From the NCBI GenBank assembly GCA_016169945.1, contig JADLSH010000377.1, positions 1,426,001-1,490,000 of the forward strand: a stretch of 64,000 bases of DNA, read 5' to 3'. Shown piece by piece: positions 60,563-64,000 of this stretch (the first letter of the stretch is position 1; the number at the start of each line of letters is the position of its first letter). This DNA comes from Trachythela sp. YZ-2020. Taxonomy: Eukaryota > Cnidaria > Anthozoa > Malacalcyonacea > Clavulariidae. Under the pieces are notes generated by a model, which saw nothing but the letters and a program-made list of their open reading frames with translations, was not told the DNA's origin and did no database searches. The translations under genes and the position numbers were made by a program.

Positions 60563-60969
60563 CACTTCGCCACGTGAAGTGCATTTTACAGGTCATTCAG
60601 GTCGTAAATGCGACCTAATGACCTGACCTAGAGACTCGATGGGTCAGTCATACATAGTTGAGTACCCTGCACCAATGGTTGGTCACCAAGTCCAACTAGG
60701 ACTCAATTTCAACGAGCTGACTGACCTGAACGGGGGGCCGCCGTCCCCCCCGTTATCTAGAGGCCCACCGTCTCCTCTAGAATAACCTACAGTTTTTGCA
60801 TGCTCTGTCAGGTCTTGAGTGCCCTTACTGTCTCAGTATAACTAAGGGTGGTCTCTAGACCATCAGGCCTCAACTCGCTGAACAACATGCCAGAGCTGGC
60901 TCAACCCTCTGCCATCTAGGGGACCTCCGTCTCCTCTAGGTAAAAACGTAGGTTCGCTAGAGCCTCTAG
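60563..60969. other. Array of seven short perfect or near-perfect hairpins
   Basis: Stems: CACTTC/GAAGTG (60,563-60,581); GGTCATTCAGGTCG/CGACCTAATGACC (60,591-60,623); AACGGGGGG/CCCCCCCGTT (60,729-60,754); TCTAGAGG/CCTCTAGA (60,756-60,781); GGTCTCTAGACC (60,850-60,861); CTAGGGGA/TCCTCTAG (60,916-60,939); CTAGAG/CTCTAG (60,957-60,969). Three of them (third, fourth, sixth) share CCGTC(C/T)CC at the 3' side of the loop. The segment is much more GC-rich than its surroundings. It may be a structured non-coding RNA or a repeat with hairpin ends; no known RNA family was recognised. Confidence 0.55.
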
Positions 60970-61943
60970 ACTGTTCGAGCACTTCCTTGCCCAAAATATA
61001 TGCCACAAAATGCGTCTGTTGTGTGTGTTGTCTGCTGAATTTGCCAGTTGCCCAAAGTACTTTACGATATATTTCAACATATTAAACTTCATTAACATTG
61101 CCAATAAAACCTCAATTAGTCAATGACAATGGCTCAAAGTTTTCAATAAATGAATCAAGTCTTTTGGCAATGCGGGCAATGCTCTTCGTCTAAAAACGTA
61201 CAAAATGTGTCCTGTAGCTCTGTCCTGTAGCTCTGTCAGCATTCGCTCTTGCGTTCGGCCATGTTTAATAGTTATAACCCAGTTTAACGCATTTCTCGAA
61301 CAAATTCATGCTACAGTGGGAGTAATCTTGTCTTGAACGACCCAATCATAATTTTTGAAGATAAATAATATCACGATACTTAGTTGATACGGATCGGAGT
61401 AGATCAAAATGTTCCGTTAAATTGGAAGAAAAAAGTACATAATAGTTAATAGGTATTAATATCATTTTAATATATTCAATAAATTCCAGAAATTTACTAT
61501 ATCACAAATTTGCACGTTAATGGCGAGCACCCCCCGGAAGTTACACTCTGCCTCTATGTATGACTAGATGACTCGTCTCAATTTGCCACCACAACAATAT
61601 TGCAACGTTTCCATGGAAACTTTGCACTAAAACCAGACGCATGCTTTTATGGTATGAATTAATGTTCTCCATGAATATGGACAATGTGTGAACACCCTGA
61701 CACTTGGTGTTGTTCGCATGAGATGTTTCCTTTGTTTCCCTATGATGTCGTGTCCTCGTGGATTTTTTTCTCGCATGAAATGTTCTTTTGTTTTCTTCAT
61801 GTGTTTGTTTATTCGAGTCAGCCATGGGACGTTTTTGTCGTATCATTGTTTTCTTCATGCGAACATTTTCTACTTCTTAGGTAAAAATGCTAAGCGGCAT
61901 GCATATTTTTGTTTGGACCTTTTCTCCTTTGGACCTTTTCACC

Positions 61944-62290
61944 GGGCTTCGGTGGCGCAGTCGTCAGAGCAAGCGCGCCTTTCACCTCTGAGTCTTGAGT
62001 TCGATTCTCGTTGAGGACACTCATCATAGACGGCCGGCCGTCTATCACACTCATGTGAAAAGAGTGAGTCAACGCACTGTCGAAAGTCGTGGGTTTTCTC
62101 CGGGCACTTCGGTTTCCTCCCACAGGGAAAGTTGACTGGGTGGGTTAGGATAGACAGATTAGGAAATACCACAATTGTAAAAATAAATACTGTAGGTACA
62201 TGATATAGGTAAGCTAGAACTTGATGTAATCGGTCACTGAAAAGCCCCAATGGGGAGTGAGCTGAATAATGTATGTATATGTATGTATAC
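61944..62290 (+). repeat. tRNA-derived SINE
   Basis: A tRNA-like head carries pol III box A TGGCGCAGTCG (61,953-61,963) and box B AGTTCGATTCT (61,998-62,008). Then comes GTGGGTTTTCTCCGGGCACT and TCGGTTTCCTCCCACAG, a central core widely shared by SINEs of marine invertebrates as I recall it, and a tail region ending GAATAATGTATGTATATGTA. The palindrome ACGGCCGGCCGT lies between head and core. Confidence 0.85.
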
Positions 62291-63602
62291 TATTCTTGAC
62301 GTGCTGAAGTTTCTCCACAGTTCACTCGACCCAGTCTTTGTGCGGATCTATGTATTCTCGAAAAGTCGGACGTCAACTTCGCGTCGGTCGATCGGTTGGA
62401 AAGATGTCTGTCCAATTCCGGGGGAAAACATCGAGCTTCAAGTCACTCTTGAGAGTGTAATTGTATGCGCGGTAATTGTAATGACATGGTAATTGTATGC
62501 GCACGCATGGTTTCCTTCCAAGCATGTGCTAAAATATTATAAACTTAATAAACGAATGGAAAAGATTGAAAATTTTCAGAAAAATTCACATAAGCGTGGC
62601 TATATTTCTTTACTCTGATATACATCAAGGCGATGAGATATTTAGCGTTCAATCTAGACGCAAGGAATGTGCTTTCATGACTTTACTGATCAGCTATTTT
62701 TTAAATAATTTTAATAGAACAAGTCTTCAAAATGATAAACATGCAATTGAATCGGTATTATCATATAAATACAGTAATTCGCTCCATGTGTTTTCTTTTG
62801 ATTTGAAAAATCAAAGACATATATGAAAACCGGTTGATCGACCTATCGTAAACGAACTCATGATATGAGATTAATAATGACAGTCATTGTATTTTCTTCA
62901 CAAATTATGAGCTACACAGTAATATTTTGACCATTATTTTGGAAACGTTACATGAACACCATGCAAGTACAATGGAAATAATTTATATTTTTGTATAAGA
63001 GCATACGAGTAATTTAGTTAAAAAGATTAGTTACTGATAACTGACGTTCGTAAAACGATTTCAGCTGATGATAAAACTGAAAATTGGTTAATGAAAGTGG
63101 AATAAAATTTGTACCCGTACCAAATTAACCCGTGTTCGAATTACCAATTGAGACAGTCCAAGGACGGGTAAATTTGATACGGATACCAGTTTTATCTGTG
63201 CCGTGCCAAAAATTGAGCGTAGTGTAAACAGGCCTTTCATGATATGTAAAATTGAACCATTTTTGTATACGTATTTTAGACCATAGACACGTGCGTGTAC
63301 GCGTTGCTTATCACTTTTCTTATCATAAAGTACTCATTTGCACACGATTAATTATTGAATTCTGTATAATCATGCTGCATATTTTTTTCTTTTGACTATG
63401 CATAATAAAACTATTGAATATGAATATAAACAAAATAAACATTTTGATCGACAGTTTTATGCTAAGTTCGGGAATTTTTAAACCTGCTTATTCGACTAAT
63501 TACTGCATCGGGCGTCTGAAAGTTAAAAATGCTAATTTTCTTCCTCTTTTTTAAATCTTGTGCGTCACAAATTTGTAGTTCTACAAACCCAAACTTACGC
63601 CT
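62291..63602. other. No gene recognised
   Basis: AT-rich sequence with short frames only. Confidence 0.45.
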
Positions 63603-64000
63603 GTTGACTGTTGTGTAAAACTACCTGAAAAATACAATGAGAACTTCGACGTTTCGAGCGAAGGCCCTTCGTCTGGAAGTTAGTAGAATGGGTCGGGGGA
63701 AAACATGTGCTTAGATTTTGATGCCGAAATTGTAGTGGAAGAATCTATAAAGGTTTTATACAGCTTCACACCACAAGGAAACGTGCCATTAGGTGACGAC
63801 GAGTCCTGTGGTAGAGAGCTGTGGACTAGGGTTTCACGGATATTTTTTACTATGTCGAAACGAGGGAAGGGGATTATTGGTGAAAATGGAAGATGTTTCC
63901 GGGTCGTTTTTCAAGATATGAAAATTCTTCCTAATGACATCCCTTACTTTGAAATTGAAATTCTACTAACTTCCCGACGAAGGGCCTTCGCTCGAAACGT
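63603..64000. repeat. Inverted-repeat element cut by the window end
   Basis: ACGTTTCGAGCGAAGGCCCT, continued to AGTTAGTAGAAT at 63,650-63,689, is inverted at 63,960-64,000 with one or two changes. The left flank GTTGACTGTTGTGTAAAACT (63,603 on) also accompanies the fragment at 41,136-41,200, so it belongs to the family. Confidence 0.7.
63705..64000 (+). CDS. Open frame running off the window end, unknown
   Basis: From the ATG at 63,705 a frame of 98 codons stays open to the last base. It starts MCLDFDAEIVVEESIKVLYS and includes GRELWTRVSRIFFTMSKRGK and VVFQDMKILPNDIPYFEIEI. It lies between the arms of the inverted repeat and then passes through the right arm. I do not recognise a family. It could be part of a retro- or transposon gene or chance. 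Confidence 0.3.
   Translation, partial: MCLDFDAEIVVEESIKVLYSFTPQGNVPLGDDESCGRELWTRVSRIFFTMSKRGKGIIGENGRCFRVVFQDMKILPNDIPYFEIEILLTSRRRAFARN

Noticed and set aside
61944..62020. tRNA gene
   Set aside because: Box A and box B are present, but the acceptor and anticodon stems do not pair well and the sequence continues into a SINE core and tail.

Overview
This is a AT-rich, intron-containing, transposon-dense animal nuclear sequence. The secreted PAN plus fibrinogen-domain genes, a HEPN-NACHT receptor-like protein, and many degenerate transposase families that I associate with corals, anemones and hydroids make a cnidarian the most likely source. That is an inference from family memory; no database was searched. 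There are no bacterial operons, rRNAs, CRISPR arrays or genuine tRNA genes.

Layout. 0.2-1.5 kb: decayed transposon-type gene with a GGPDH motif. 2.1-3.3 kb: decayed Crypton-type tyrosine recombinase on the minus strand, flanked by a 19-bp direct repeat. 7.0-12.1 kb: decayed DDE-transposase-like gene split by a 3.1-kb foldback element (two ~860-bp inverted arms, TA target duplication). 13.2-13.7 kb: the first two exons of a secreted PAN-domain gene on the minus strand; a 2.9-kb non-LTR retrotransposon (13.67-16.57 kb) sits immediately upstream of its start codon. 17.1-20.0 kb: a ~671-bp macrosatellite inside a dispersed repeat that recurs at 23.2 and 32.7 kb. 24-27 kb: fragments of a reverse transcriptase and a Tc1/mariner transposase. 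28.1-34.6 kb: a decayed element with 24-bp inverted ends carrying two convergent genes, an integrase-like gene (plus strand, N-terminus only) and a HECT-type E3 ligase-like gene (minus strand), itself interrupted by a 1.1-kb TTAA-target insertion. 34.8-41.0 kb: a small tandem cluster of PAN-fibrinogen genes: one dead 3' fragment, one well-preserved gene (37.7-40.6 kb) and a third copy of the promoter; a truncated retrotransposon lies between the first two.

41,666-49,258 is the most striking object: a 7.6-kb DNA transposon with perfect 131-bp terminal inverted repeats and a 9-bp target duplication. It encodes a RecQ-like helicase (plus strand) converging on a multi-exon zinc-finger/DUF6589-like putative transposase (minus strand). 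Two smaller MITEs sit in introns of that gene. 51.8-56.0 kb holds a single long minus-strand coding exon for a HEPN-NACHT-beta-propeller protein, the best-preserved host-type gene. The right end has a degenerate ~100-bp minisatellite (58.5-59.4 kb), an array of seven GC-rich hairpins (60.56-60.97 kb), a tRNA-derived SINE (61.9-62.3 kb) and a repeat with an open reading frame running off the window end.

Several coding frames (both helicase breaks, for example) are restored by one extra A in an A-run, so some apparent frameshifts may be assembly indels rather than real mutations.
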